A DNA stretch of 64,000 nucleotides. Source: Cafeteria roenbergensis (lineage: Eukaryota; Sar; Bigyra; Bicosoecida; Cafeteriaceae). The stretch is from the NCBI GenBank assembly GCA_008330645.1, contig VLTN01000038.1, positions 124,001 to 188,000 of the forward strand, given 5' to 3'. Under the pieces are notes generated by a model. That model ran no database searches, was not told where the DNA came from, and was given only the letters and a program-made list of their open reading frames with translations. This document shows positions 43,401-53,200 of the stretch, in pieces. The position numbers and the translations under genes are program-made. Numbering within the stretch: the first letter of the stretch is position 1; each line of letters begins with the position of its first letter.

Positions 43401-44069
43401 TTGCGTGCGTCCGGGAGGCGCTCCTGCGAGGCGTTTCAGGGGCGTTTCAAGGGCGTTTTGGCGCGCGTTGGGGAGGGGTAAGGGGGGCGTGGCGCGTTGG
43501 GGGCGTTGTACGTTGGGAAGGGGGGGGGGGCGGCCGTGGCTGCTTTGAGCAATTCTGCTTGTCTGAGCCTCGTTGCAAACTGGTCCCTCAATAACTATGG
43601 CACGATGGCCTATTCCGTAGTCGAGGCTGGCCAGTTCGGCAGTGGCGCCGACCGTGCCGGGCCAAGCAGCACCGAACGGCGCAGGTGCGCAGCCACTGCG
43701 GTGACGCTTCTGCAGCATAGCTCGTCGCAAACGTTCCCACCCCCAGCAGCGCTCACCACGCCCCTGAACATCGCGGCCTCCTGCGCCTGGGCTGCCGCCC
43801 TGTTCGATCCGGCGGTGAAGGTCGGGTCTGCGTGCAGAAGGCGGGCACACCCGGGAAACAGTCGCAAACGCCGCGGGAAAGGCGCATGCGCGCGGGGGGC
43901 ACGAGCATCGGGCCGGGGCGAGGCGTGGAGCGGGCGGGCGCGTGGGCTGCCGCGGCAGCAACGGATGGGCCGAGCTCGGAGGCCGGCCCAACGCCGCGCC
44001 GTCCTCCGCAAGGCCCTCACCATAGAGATGGTCATACCTCCGCGTCTCCTGCACCGTCCGCGTGGCCAT
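40441..44069 (-). CDS. CFAP91: CFAP91 (MAATS1), radial-spoke base protein, four exons
   Basis: A component of the calmodulin- and spoke-associated complex at the base of axonemal radial spokes. Exons are 44069-44021, 43827-43757, 43423-43170 and 42844-40441 (925 aa; human 767). Introns are 193, 333 and 325 bp (donors GTGAGG, GTGAGC, GTGAGT; acceptors all CGCAG), phases 1, 0 and 2. Matches to human, in order: RRYDHLY+DPTFTAGS against RAYDFLYDPLFIVSS; ARNMFSEIRRFPRAGY against FKTMFSNLIHYPRYSL; VTGAFRHKYF against VTGKNRYKYF; VGVQTLYRDGEAQTDPF; LRARKELEAALPPM; DFLAKELVRTEQKRRIARI and RRQAEESVR in the C-terminal coiled coil. An IQ-like segment, AVLLVQRLLRGRTVQNQL, matches human IYLQKLLRGRVVQNMM. 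Extra length is Ala-rich linker in exon 4. The start ATG is the first in frame. Confidence 0.95.
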
Positions 44070-44439
44070 GGCAGGCCGCGCAAGCCCGGGCGGGCGCGAG
44101 TGGCTGCCGGAGTCGTTTACACGCGCGCAGGCCAGCACCCGGCCAGCTCTGCCGCCGCGCGCACTTGCGCAGCCCGCGCAACCACGCCCGCAGGCGCGCT
44201 GCTGGGCTGTGCGCTCCGCCTCCTTGCGCCCCACTTGGCGCAGCATCCGCCTTAGTGCATGGTGGTGAGGCCAGAACCGTCGATTGCGCGACTGCGCCCG
44301 CCCACAACGCAAGGGGCACGGGAACCGGCGGTGCGTGTGCGATTGGTGCGCGTGAGGCTCGCCGCTGGGCGGCGTTGTTCGGCGTTCCAGCAAGGGCAAC
44401 CACACCCGCTGCGCGGGCACGGCGTTCGTCCCGGGCGCG
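44070..44439. other. Intergenic: CFAP91 5' flank and TFIIS-like 3' flank
   Basis: Both neighbours are on the minus strand. This 370-bp stretch should contain the CFAP91 promoter. No other feature is visible. Confidence 0.4.
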
Positions 44440-46497
44440 CTACGCCTCGTCTGTCCAGGTGAGCCCGCAAGCCTCGCAAACGCACCGTCGCCGCGTGCCA
44501 TCGCCGCCTGTGCCCCCGCCGCCCCAGATCTCCGCCTTTCGGATGTCCCGCTGCGACGAAACGTCCTTGGCGAGCACGTTGTTGCTTCCGCACGACGGGC
44601 ACGGCATGCCGGCGCGCGTGGCGTCGCTCATGGGGTCAAACGGCACTGCGGCCGCTGCGCGCATTGCCTCGCGCTCTTGCCGTACGACGGCAGACGCTAG
44701 CTGGTCGACCGGCATGCCAGCCAGCTCCGCGGCGCTCAGCGTGCCCGCTAGTAGCGCCTGTCGAAGCGACGCCCCGTCCGCTCTCCGTAGCGCCGCCACC
44801 GTTGCGATCACACGCGGGCCGTAGTCCCGGCCCAATCCGGGGCCGGCGCCGCCGGCAGCGTCACTGGCAGCGCCGCCGGCAGCGTCACTGGCAGCGCCGC
44901 CGGCAGCGTCACTGGCAGCGCCACCGGCAGCGCCGCCGACAGCGTCACCCTCCTGCTCGGCCGGCCGCGGGCGCTTCGACGGGCGGCCGCTGTCACTGCA
45001 TTGAGCATCCCCGCCGCCGCCGCCACCGCCACCGCCAGCACCGTGGGATTCTGCAGCCGGCGCGGCGTCAGACCCGCTGCAGGCATCGAACAGGGCTTGC
45101 TCAATCGCAACCCCCAGCGAAACCGCTCGATCAGCGTCAAAGCCTCTGCCGCCGCCACCACCGCCACCTCCACTGTCACCACCGTCGGCTCTGCCGGTGG
45201 ATCCTACCCCGCTGCCGACGTCAACCTCCTGCAGCAGAGCCGCAGCAAGACGACGCGAAACCGCGTCCCTTCCAGCAGAGCCTGTTGCCAGCGGTCCAAG
45301 CTCAACGTCCTCATGCGAAACCGCACGAAGTGCCGAGAGCGACGCTGCCTGCAATCGCGCGTGTTCACCGCGAGCCGCGGTCCGGGCGGCAGCCGCCTCC
45401 GCCTCGGCCTGACTGGCTGCCTCCTCCCTGGCCGCCGCTGCGGCCGCTGCTGCTGCGGCGGCGGCCGCTACTGCTGCTGCAGCGGCGGCGGAAGCGCGTG
45501 CCTCCTGCGCAGCCCAGCGCATAAGGGGCGTGGCCCCAGCCGCAGCAGCGGCAGCGGCAGCGGCAGCGGCAGCGGCGGCTGAGGTGTGGCCAGTCCTGGC
45601 CTGAGCCCGCTGTCGTTTCGCCGCCCGGCGCGCTGCCAGCGTGCGCGCCAGCTGACCCAGCGCCCCCGCCACAACGAGCGACCCTCGGCGCGAAACCGCG
45701 CGATCGGATGTGCCTGCAGCGGACGGGACGCGCCGGGAGGGACCACCATCTGGCAGAGCCGCCCATGAAACCGCGGCCCTTGCCCCAGCAGACAGGCTGA
45801 CGGGGGCGCGAGCTGCCGCCGTCTGAGGCGACGGCACGACCAGTGCCGACGCGGCGGCGGGGGCGGCGGGGGCGGCAGCGGCGCGGGCGGCAGCGGCAGC
45901 TGCATCAGCGGCGGGGCCGCGGCCGGACGGCGCCTGCGCGGGGCTGGCGCTGGGGACGCGTCTGGCACGAGACGACGCCGAGTCTGCCGTGGCCGCTCCC
46001 GTCGCCGGCGGTGGCGAGGCCGGTGGCGGCGCCTGCGTTGAGCGCAGCTGCGAGGCTGGCGACTGCTCTGCTTGGTCGATCGCCTCCAATTCGGCCTGAA
46101 TCTCGCGGGCTAGCGTCCGCCGCAACTGCGCGTGGCGGAAGAGGACAAGCCACGGAGAGTGGGAAGGGGGGGTGCTGGGGGCGGAATTCAGGCAGCGGCC
46201 TGCTGAAGCACTCGCAACGCTTTCCAAATGCAGTCAGCAGCACAAGAACACAAGGCCGGCGCCACGGCTCACGGCCTCGACGACGCGCGCCTGCCTGTTG
46301 AAGACCTGGCGGTTCAGAACCTTCCACTCGCTGCGGGAGCCGGCCGCCTTGGAGGAGTTGGCGTGGATGAGGCAGAGAGCAAACGCGTTCCACCGAATCG
46401 CGGCCGGCTGAGCCTTGCACTGGTCGCACAGCCGCGACGAGCCGCTCGGAGGGCCCACACGGCGAGGCTCCCTGAAGCGGGGCTGGCCACGCTGCAT
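44440..46497 (-). CDS. TFIIS-like protein with divergent zinc ribbon, two exons
   Basis: Related to transcript-cleavage factor TFIIS of RNA polymerase II. Exon 1 is 46497-46273 and exon 2 is 46125-44440 (636 aa); the intron is 147 bp, phase 0 (GTGAGC...GCGCAG). Exon 1 has a possible zinc site, CDQC...CLIH (C-x2-C-x14-C-x2-H). Exon 2 opens with a helical segment and then about 380 Ala-rich residues. The C-terminus carries a TFIIS central domain (YGPRVIATVAALRRADGASL, LLAGTLSAAELAGMPVDQLA) and a CPSC...CEAC zinc ribbon. The ribbon lacks the RSADEPMT acidic hairpin, whose Asp-Glu pair drives RNA cleavage in TFIIS, so catalytic stimulation is doubtful. Human TFIIS is about 300 aa. A link to TCEANC-like paralogues is possible. 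It is divergent from VPS25, 235 bp away. Confidence 0.75.
44848..44943. repeat. 24-bp tandem repeat in TFIIS-like gene
   Basis: About four tandem copies of a 24-bp unit (GCCGCCGGCAGCGTCACTGG) encode repeated Gly-Gly-Ala-Ala-Ser-Asp-Ala-Ala on the minus strand, just before the central domain. Confidence 0.9.
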
Positions 46498-46732
46498 TGC
46501 CGCCCCGGCCCCCGGCCTCCGCAGGCGCCAGTGTGGTGCATTGCGGGCGCCTCCCTCGGCTCTGCTTGCAGCAATTCACGCAGCCCGACCGAGCCGCTCC
46601 CAGCAGCATCCACGCTCCACTCTCGCCCGCCCGCGCTTCACAGGGCAAGCGCGCGTGCGCAGTGCGTTTCTGCTCCTGTGTCCTGAGCCCCTCCCCCGCT
46701 GGTTGCCCGACCCGCCTTCGCGGTCAGTGTGC
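46498..46732. promoter_or_regulatory. Bidirectional promoter interval, TFIIS-like / VPS25
   Basis: Only 235 bp separates the two divergent start codons, so the promoters must overlap or be shared. No TATA-like element is visible. Confidence 0.4.
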
Positions 46733-48012
46733 ATGGCCGCTCCCGCCGCCGAGCGGCTGCCGGCAATCTATCAGTTCCCCCCGTTTTTCACGTGAGCAAG
46801 GACGCGGCCGGTCGTCAGCGCAGGCCCCATGGCATTCTGCTGGCAAGCTACCACTGCTGTGACCCCGCCGTGGGTGCAGCGTGGCTGGTGGAGGTCTGCG
46901 GGCGATTTCGCGCTGGTGCCAGAGTGTTTCTTCTGCCCGACAAGCGCCGCTTGCACGCACGCGGGCCGAGATCCCGTCCGCTGTCGCGCTCCGAGCAGCG
47001 GGCTTAGCAGCCCTGGGCCTACTGTCTTGCGCGCCGGCCGTCAGGGCGCTGCGCCCCGTGCAAGGCTTCAGGGCCCACCCGCCCGCCCGCTCCCACCCGC
47101 CCGCTGCGTATTGTCCGGAACCTGCGCGCCCCGGTTTGCCACCCGTGCCCTATGGGACTCTGGGCCAAGGGCGCGCTGGCCTTTGCTCCGCCGCGAGTGC
47201 CGCTGCGGGCATGTGAATTGCAACCGCTGTGGCTGACTTGGCTGTCGGTGGTGGTTGCTCCCGGCGTCATGCGCCGCTGCCGCAGGCTCCAGACGAACGA
47301 TGCCCTCCGGGCCAAGCAGCTGGGCGAGTGGCGCAACATCATCGTCCAGTGGCACGAGGCACGAAAGGAGGCGACAATGCATGTTGCAGACTGGCCCCTG
47401 TGGGAGAACAAGGACATTGGCCGGCGAATGAGCGCGGAGGGCATTGCTGCCGTGATGCGCTTCGTCAAGGAGGGCGGGAACTGCGAGTGGGTTGACGCCG
47501 CGAAAACCACCGCTCGTATCTTTTACAAGACGCCGAGCCAGTGGGCGGCAGCGGTGCACGAATACGTGGACGGGGCGGGCCTGGCAGGCACCATGTGCAT
47601 CGTGTACGACCTCATCAGCGGCGACACAACCACAGACGCACGTGAGCCCCGGGGGATGAGGTTGCCAGCGCTATGCGGTGCTGTCCTATTGAAGCGATTG
47701 TGGGCGCTGCTGGCAGGCGACAGTGCAGTCGTTGCCGCGGCGGTGCCGGCTGGCGACGGGGGGGCGAACGGGCCCCAGCCCGCGCCGTTTCGGCCCTGCC
47801 TCGCACTTGTGTTGGCCGGCGCGCGGCCGGAATGTTCAAGCCCGCTCGTTGGCGCGTGCACTCGACCCGTTGAGCTGGCCGCAGCGTTTTACGGCTTGGA
47901 CGCGGCAACGATGATTCGCGCTCTGGACGTGCTCGAAGCCGAGGGAAAAGCCGAGGTCTTCCGGCAAGAGGCTCTGGATGAGACGGGCGTCAAGTTCAAG
48001 CCTCGCTCGTGA
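46733..48012 (+). CDS. VPS25: VPS25, ESCRT-II subunit, three exons
   Basis: A subunit of ESCRT-II, which sorts ubiquitinated cargo into multivesicular endosomes; VPS25 binds VPS20/CHMP6 of ESCRT-III. Exons are 46733-46791, 47286-47641 and 47885-48012 (180 aa; human 176). Introns are 494 and 243 bp (both GTGAGC...CCGCAG), phases 2 and 1. Exon 1 ends with the family motif YQFPPFFT, which joins LQTNDALRAKQLGEWRNII (human FPPFFTLQPNVDTRQKQLAAW). Then PLWENKDIGRRMSAEGI, NCEWVDAAKTTARIFYKTP and the second winged helix FYGLDAATMIRALDVLEAEGKAEVF. The C-terminus GVKFKPRS retains the human GVKF ending. It is compact, without the inserts seen in neighbouring genes. Confidence 0.95.
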
Positions 48013-48619
48013 ACGTTGGGTGTTGCTGACGTTCCAGGCGCCTCTGCAAGCCCGCCTGGCTCGCGCTCACCAATGGCCCCGCGCGCTTTTGACTCAACAT
48101 CAAGCCAGCGCGTGGCTGCGAAAAGAGCCGCCACAGCTGGGGGGCTGGCTGCCTGAGAGATTTGCAACGCACGCCACAGCCCCGAGCATACGAGCAAGCA
48201 CCAGCAAATGCGCACGAAAAACGCCGGGAATGCCCCAGAAAAGCCCTTTGGGCCGGCCCCCTTGACTTTGCGCCAGGGCGAAGGACACCAAGTGCCACGC
48301 GAGTTTCGCCTCTTCCCATCGCGCAGCGTGAATCTGCCCTCGCGAGCGCGGCTCCTTGCGCTCCTGCGCGGCAGCCTGGCGCTGCCCCCGTACCTGCCTA
48401 GAGATGCAAGTCGACTCGCAATGGCGGCGGATCACGGAATCTCGCGCCCGATGGCGCGACTGGGGCGACGGCGGCGCCGGGCAGAGCCCCGGTCCGTGAC
48501 GAGCTTCCACGTCACGATGTACGCACGCGCACATCGCGGCCGGCCCTAGGAGTCGTGCCAGCCCATCGCCCTGCGGCCTGCAGTGTCCCGCTCGCGACCC
48601 ACCCTCACCTGGTGCTGGA
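48013..48619. other. Intergenic region between VPS25 and the YdcZ-type gene
   Basis: Plus-strand genes flank it. It should contain the promoter of the transporter gene and perhaps an unseen first exon, because an acceptor-like TGCAG lies at 48642-48646 within the assigned start region. Nothing else is recognised. Confidence 0.4.
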
Positions 48620-49816
48620 ATGTCGTCCCACTCTGTCTTGGTGCAGGCCACAGCCGCGCTGCTGGCAGCCTTCGCGGGCGCCGCTGCAACAACGGCCGCC
48701 GGGCTTGACGGCGCCCTCGCCCGCGAGAGCCTGGCCGGTGTAGGAATCTACGGAGCATTTGCCGACTTCGTTGGGGCGGTGGTGGCCTCCGGGATCATCG
48801 CTGGGCTGGTAGCGCTTTGGCAGCGCGCCAACAAGCAGCAGCCAGCAGAGGCCAGTGCCGCCGAAGTCCCCTCGTCAGACGACGAGCCCCAGCAGTCCGG
48901 CCCGCTGTGGCAGTACTGCGGCGGCGTGTGCGGGGCGATTTACGTGTCGTGCGCCGTGCTCGGCTCGCCCCTCGGCGGCTTCTCTGTGCTGTTTGCCGCG
49001 GCCGTGGCAGGGCAGCTCGTTGTTGGCGCAATTCTCGACTGCTTCTTCGCCGTGGGCGGCGCCCAGTCGCGCATCGACACTTGGAAGATCGGCGCACTTG
49101 CCGTCACCGTGCTGGGCGCGATCCTCAGCGCCGTGGGCGCCCTGCTGTCCGACGACGGCACGATCACCGCCGCAAACGCAGCCATCGGGGCCGTCCTCGG
49201 CCTCGTCGCAGGCACCGCCGTTGCGCTCCAAACTGTCGCAAACACGCGCCTGGCCGAGCGCCTGAACTCGTCTGCGACGGTAACCTTCTTCTCCATCAGC
49301 CTTGGCTTCGTCATCACTCTCATCGTCTGCATCATCGTCACGTTTGCGACGGAGGGTGGTGCAGCCGCCACCGTGGAGCAGATTGACGCGTCGCGCTCCA
49401 GCCCCGCCCTCTGGCTCGGCGGCATCGGCTCCGTGTGCGCCGTGTCGGCAGGAGCCACGCTTCCCCCCTTCGTCGGCGTCGCGGGCTTCAGCGTCGCGCT
49501 GGTCGCGGGTCAGCTCGCGACCAGCCTCGGCCTCGACGCGGGCGGCGTTCTTGGCGGATCGGGCAGCGTGGACGCCTGGCGCATCGTTGGTGCCGTCATC
49601 GTTTTCGTCGGCGCGGCCTGCGCGCAGACCTCAAACCCATTCGCGGGCAATGCCGCGGCCAGTGGTGTGCAGTCCGACCCCAAGCGCGATGGCGGCATCC
49701 CCGGCCACGACGTGATCGATTTTGCGCCGGCCAGCGACTCCTCTGACATTGTGCTCGCCAGCGCATCGTCGCCTGCGTCCGGCAAGAATCAGGGCCCCGT
49801 TGCGGCGGAGCCATAG
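48620..49816 (+). CDS. Duplicated YdcZ-family (DMT) membrane transporter
   Basis: A multi-pass membrane protein of 398 aa made of two YdcZ/DUF606-like units of the drug/metabolite transporter superfamily. Unit 1 spans about residues 1-150 (GVGIYGAFADFVGAVVASGI, then LWQYCGGVCGAIYVSCAVLG, LGGFSVLFAAAVAGQLVVGA). Unit 2 spans about 160-345 (GAVLGLVAGTAVALQTVANT, SSATVTFFSISLGFVITLIV, LWLGGIGSVCAVSAGATLPP, GVAGFSVALVAGQLATSLGL). About ten TM helices are expected. Bacterial YdcZ proteins are usually single units of about 150 aa. The cytosolic tail is polar. No intron is seen and the exonic words are nearly absent. Substrate unknown; bacterial ancestry is plausible but not shown by composition. The start could move if an upstream exon joins at 48647. 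Confidence 0.78.
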   Translation: MSSHSVLVQATAALLAAFAGAAATTAAGLDGALARESLAGVGIYGAFADFVGAVVASGIIAGLVALWQRANKQQPAEASAAEVPSSDDEPQQSGPLWQYCGGVCGAIYVSCAVLGSPLGGFSVLFAAAVAGQLVVGAILDCFFAVGGAQSRIDTWKIGALAVTVLGAILSAVGALLSDDGTITAANAAIGAVLGLVAGTAVALQTVANTRLAERLNSSATVTFFSISLGFVITLIVCIIVTFATEGGAAATVEQIDASRSSPALWLGGIGSVCAVSAGATLPPFVGVAGFSVALVAGQLATSLGLDAGGVLGGSGSVDAWRIVGAVIVFVGAACAQTSNPFAGNAAASGVQSDPKRDGGIPGHDVIDFAPASDSSDIVLASASSPASGKNQGPVAAEP

Positions 49817-50266
49817 ATTGGCTGCATTTGGGGGGCAGTGTCCTTGCCCAACCGTGTGTGCCCCGGTGCGGGTCCCTGCTGCATGACATGGTCTCTTTCC
49901 AACTGTGTGCGTGTCTTGAACCCTGGCGTCGCGCGCACCCGTGTGATTTGGTGTGTCTTTGCGATGCCAAAACGCTCGCGACGGTGAAGCACAATCCATT
50001 CAGCGGTTCAATAAGGAAGCCGCGGTCACACGAAGCAGATTGTCATGGCTGGTCTGCAAGTGAGAACGCGAACGGTGTGTGAGCTCGACAGCGCGGGAGG
50101 GCGGTGCAGCGCAACGCAAGCTTGGGGGCGGCGGCATGGCAGCGCCTGTTGCAAGCGCCGCAAACCGCCGCACTGGCGCGCGAGCCATGATGACATCGTG
50201 TTTGCGGTCGAGGCGCAGCGTCAGTCAGCCCGTGACATCGTGTTTGCGGTCGAGGCGCTGCGTCAG
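49817..50266. other. Intergenic region between convergent genes
   Basis: This holds the 3' flanks of the YdcZ-type gene and VPS41, including a 42-bp tandem repeat listed separately. No gene is recognised. Confidence 0.45.
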
Positions 50267-50283
50267 TCAGCCCGTGACATCGT
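50189..50283. repeat. 42-bp tandem repeat at the VPS41 3' end
   Basis: Two full 42-bp units (50189-50230 and 50231-50272, starting TGTTTGCGGTCGAGGCGC after a GTGACATC or GATGACATC lead) and the start of a third. The VPS41 stop codon (50269-50267) lies inside the second unit. Confidence 0.9.
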
Positions 50284-53200
50284 TTCGGCACACAACCACC
50301 AGCGCTCGCGCGCGGCTTCCGCCGCCACCCGTCGACCCGACGCCCGTCATCACCGAGGCCGACCCGGCGCCCCCGCCAACGCCACCCCCACCGAACACGC
50401 TTGAGCTCATGCTGTCGGCTCTGCCGCGGCGGTGTCCCTGCGTGCCCCCCCCCCACTCTGACACCGACCCTCTGCGCGATCGCCTCTCGCCGAAGCCGCT
50501 CATGGAGCTGTCGGCCCTGCTCCGGCCCCCGCCCGACCACCCCGCGCCTCCGCTTGCACCGGCAGCGGCTCTGCCCCGGCGGTTTCGCCTGGAATACTGG
50601 CGATGCGCGTCCCTTGAGAAGCAAACCACGATCGGAGCACACTTTGACGAAGCAGCTCTGCCTGCAGAGCCCATACGGGCGCTGGACATGACGGACATTG
50701 CATCGGCGGCACCTCCCCCCACGCCGCCGCCAGCACGGCCGTCGTGATCCAGCCCTCCGCCCGGCGTCGCCGGCTGCTGATGCAGAGCGAGGTGCGGCAA
50801 CGCAGCCGCCGCCCGAGCAACGTCAAACGCCACTCCGGGAACGCCCTCCGGCGGTTTCACCACCTCTGTGGCCAGTGCCATCATGGCCCTGCTTCGAACC
50901 GCAACGGCTCTCGCAGCCCTGCTCGCTGACGCGGCAAGGCGCCGATTGCCGCTGCGCCGGCGTCCTTCACCGCCGGCAGAGCCACTTTCACTACCGGAGT
51001 CGCTCGCACCGGCAGAGCCGGACTCCAGCCCAGTGTCCAAGTCGTCAACGACGTCGACGTCGACGTCGACGTCGCTCTCCCCCGAGGCAGCGGCACCGCC
51101 AGCCGGCAGAGCCCCGAAGTGGGCACCCGGCTCTGCCCTCCCCGACATGGCGGCCTCTGCCCGCGGAGTCACTCGCCGAACGGTGGCGGCCAGCGCATCA
51201 AGCGCGGGGCCCCTGCGAATCACCCGCTGGTCAGTCGCCACCCAGCCCGGGACCCATGGGGACGGCAGCCCCCGGATCGACGGGAGCCATGCTGGGCGCG
51301 TCGCTGCTGGGAGCAACGGCCCGGCGGGGCCCCCCGACAGGGCCCCCCCTCCTCGCGTGGTCGCTGCCGCGTGCACGCTTCCGCGTGATGCCGCAGTGAT
51401 GCCAAAGTCGTCTGGCAGAGCTCTCGATCCTTCCCCGACAACCGGCTCTCCGGTCACTTCGTCCTTGGCGGACGCGGAGACCAACACCCCCGCCTCAGCG
51501 GCGCGAACGAACCGGTCGAATAGCGCGGCGGTATCTGCGCCGAGGATTCCCCGGGCGTCCGTCGCGCGGTTTCGCAGGGCCGTCTCTTGCTTGATCAGCC
51601 CGACGAGCGATGGGCCGAGCCGGCCAAGCCGCATGTCCTCCGGAAGGGTCTCGATAAGGCGACCGAGCTCTGCGTCAAGCGTGGACGATGCGCCGGCTCT
51701 CTGGAGGAGTTGCTCCGTCAGCTCTGCCGACGTCGAGCATCGATCCACGAGTCGCCTCCAGAGCTCTGCATTCCCAGTGACCTCGACCAGCGAAACCGCT
51801 GCGCCAACGTCGCACAGGTGAACGAGCAACTCCTCCAGGGCCTCGTCGAAGCGGCCCAAGCTCGCAAGCCAGGCAGACGACGCCGTGACGGCACCTCGCT
51901 CGGCGGCGCTGCGGAGGGCGTCGATGGCCCGCGAATCACTGCGGCCAAGAGCGGTCGTACCGGCAGCACCGGCAGCACCGGCAGCACCGGCAGCACCGGC
52001 AGCACCAGCACCACCACCACCAGCACCAGCACCACCAGCACCAGCAGCACCACCAGCAGCACCACCAACAGCGCGCGACTGTTGCGCGGCCGCTGCCGAC
52101 GGAGCGGCCATCAGCCAAGCATCAAGATCGCCCTCGTCCAGCGCCTCCAGGACTGACGCAACTGCAGCCAGCCCGAGCAGCGGCTGGCTCGACGTTGCGG
52201 CACGCGAAACCGCGGGAAGTGAGGCCGTGTCCAGCCACGTTGCGAGGAGCACGTGGGCGTCGTGGACCGTGATCCTGGTTGGCCGGTCCTGATGCTCCGC
52301 TGATGGTCCCGTGATGGAAGCATCGACCCCTAGCTCCAGGCCGCACGGCGCAGAGCCCAGAGAGTGGTACACGCGCGGTTTCACGTCTGCAAGGCGGCTG
52401 AGACACCGCATGCAAGTGATCGCTGCGCTGACCCGTGGCCAGGACCGCGACTGACCCACGAGCGACCAGCGTCGCTCAGCAGAGCTCATTGGCACGGCCG
52501 ACGCGGATGGAAGGGTCGGAGCGGCTTCGCGGGCGCGGCCAGTGTGAGCCTCCAGCGATGGTTCCGAGTCGTCACTGTCCAAGGCCAGCCTGACTGGCGG
52601 GAGACACATGACTGACTCCGGGGTGACAGGTCCCTCTGCGTCCGTGACGGGGTGAAACTCGCCGCTGGGGCCCTCCCACGCGAAGCCGCGCGAAGCGAGC
52701 AACAGCGCCCGAATCACCGGAAGGATCCGTGACGCCCTCGTGCCGGCTCTGTCCACGGCCAGCCTCACAGCTCTGCCGGGGTGCAGCTCTGCCAGCCGTG
52801 CGATGAAGCAGGGGAGGTCAGCGACGATCTCGTGCTCTGAGGCGAGGGCAAACGCTGTCGATTGCACCATCGCGATGGCGTCTGACGTCTGTCGCGGGGT
52901 CAGACCCTGCAGCCGTTGCCCATCAACCTGCCCCGAGTTTGCGCCGCTGCCGCCCACAGTGGCAGTACCAGCAGCAGCACCGCCAACGCCACCGCCACCG
53001 CCACCGCCAACGCCGCCACCACCGCCACCAACAGCGACAGCGACATCAGTGGCCCCGTCTGAGCTTGCAGAGCTTCTCCCATGAAGTGGGTCACGGCTCT
53101 GCCGGATAAGCTCTGCCGTGCGGAGAACAACGTTGAGCGCTGCCACAGCGTCACCCATGCCTGCCAAGACGGCCGCCAGTGCGGAGCGGATGCGGAGTAG

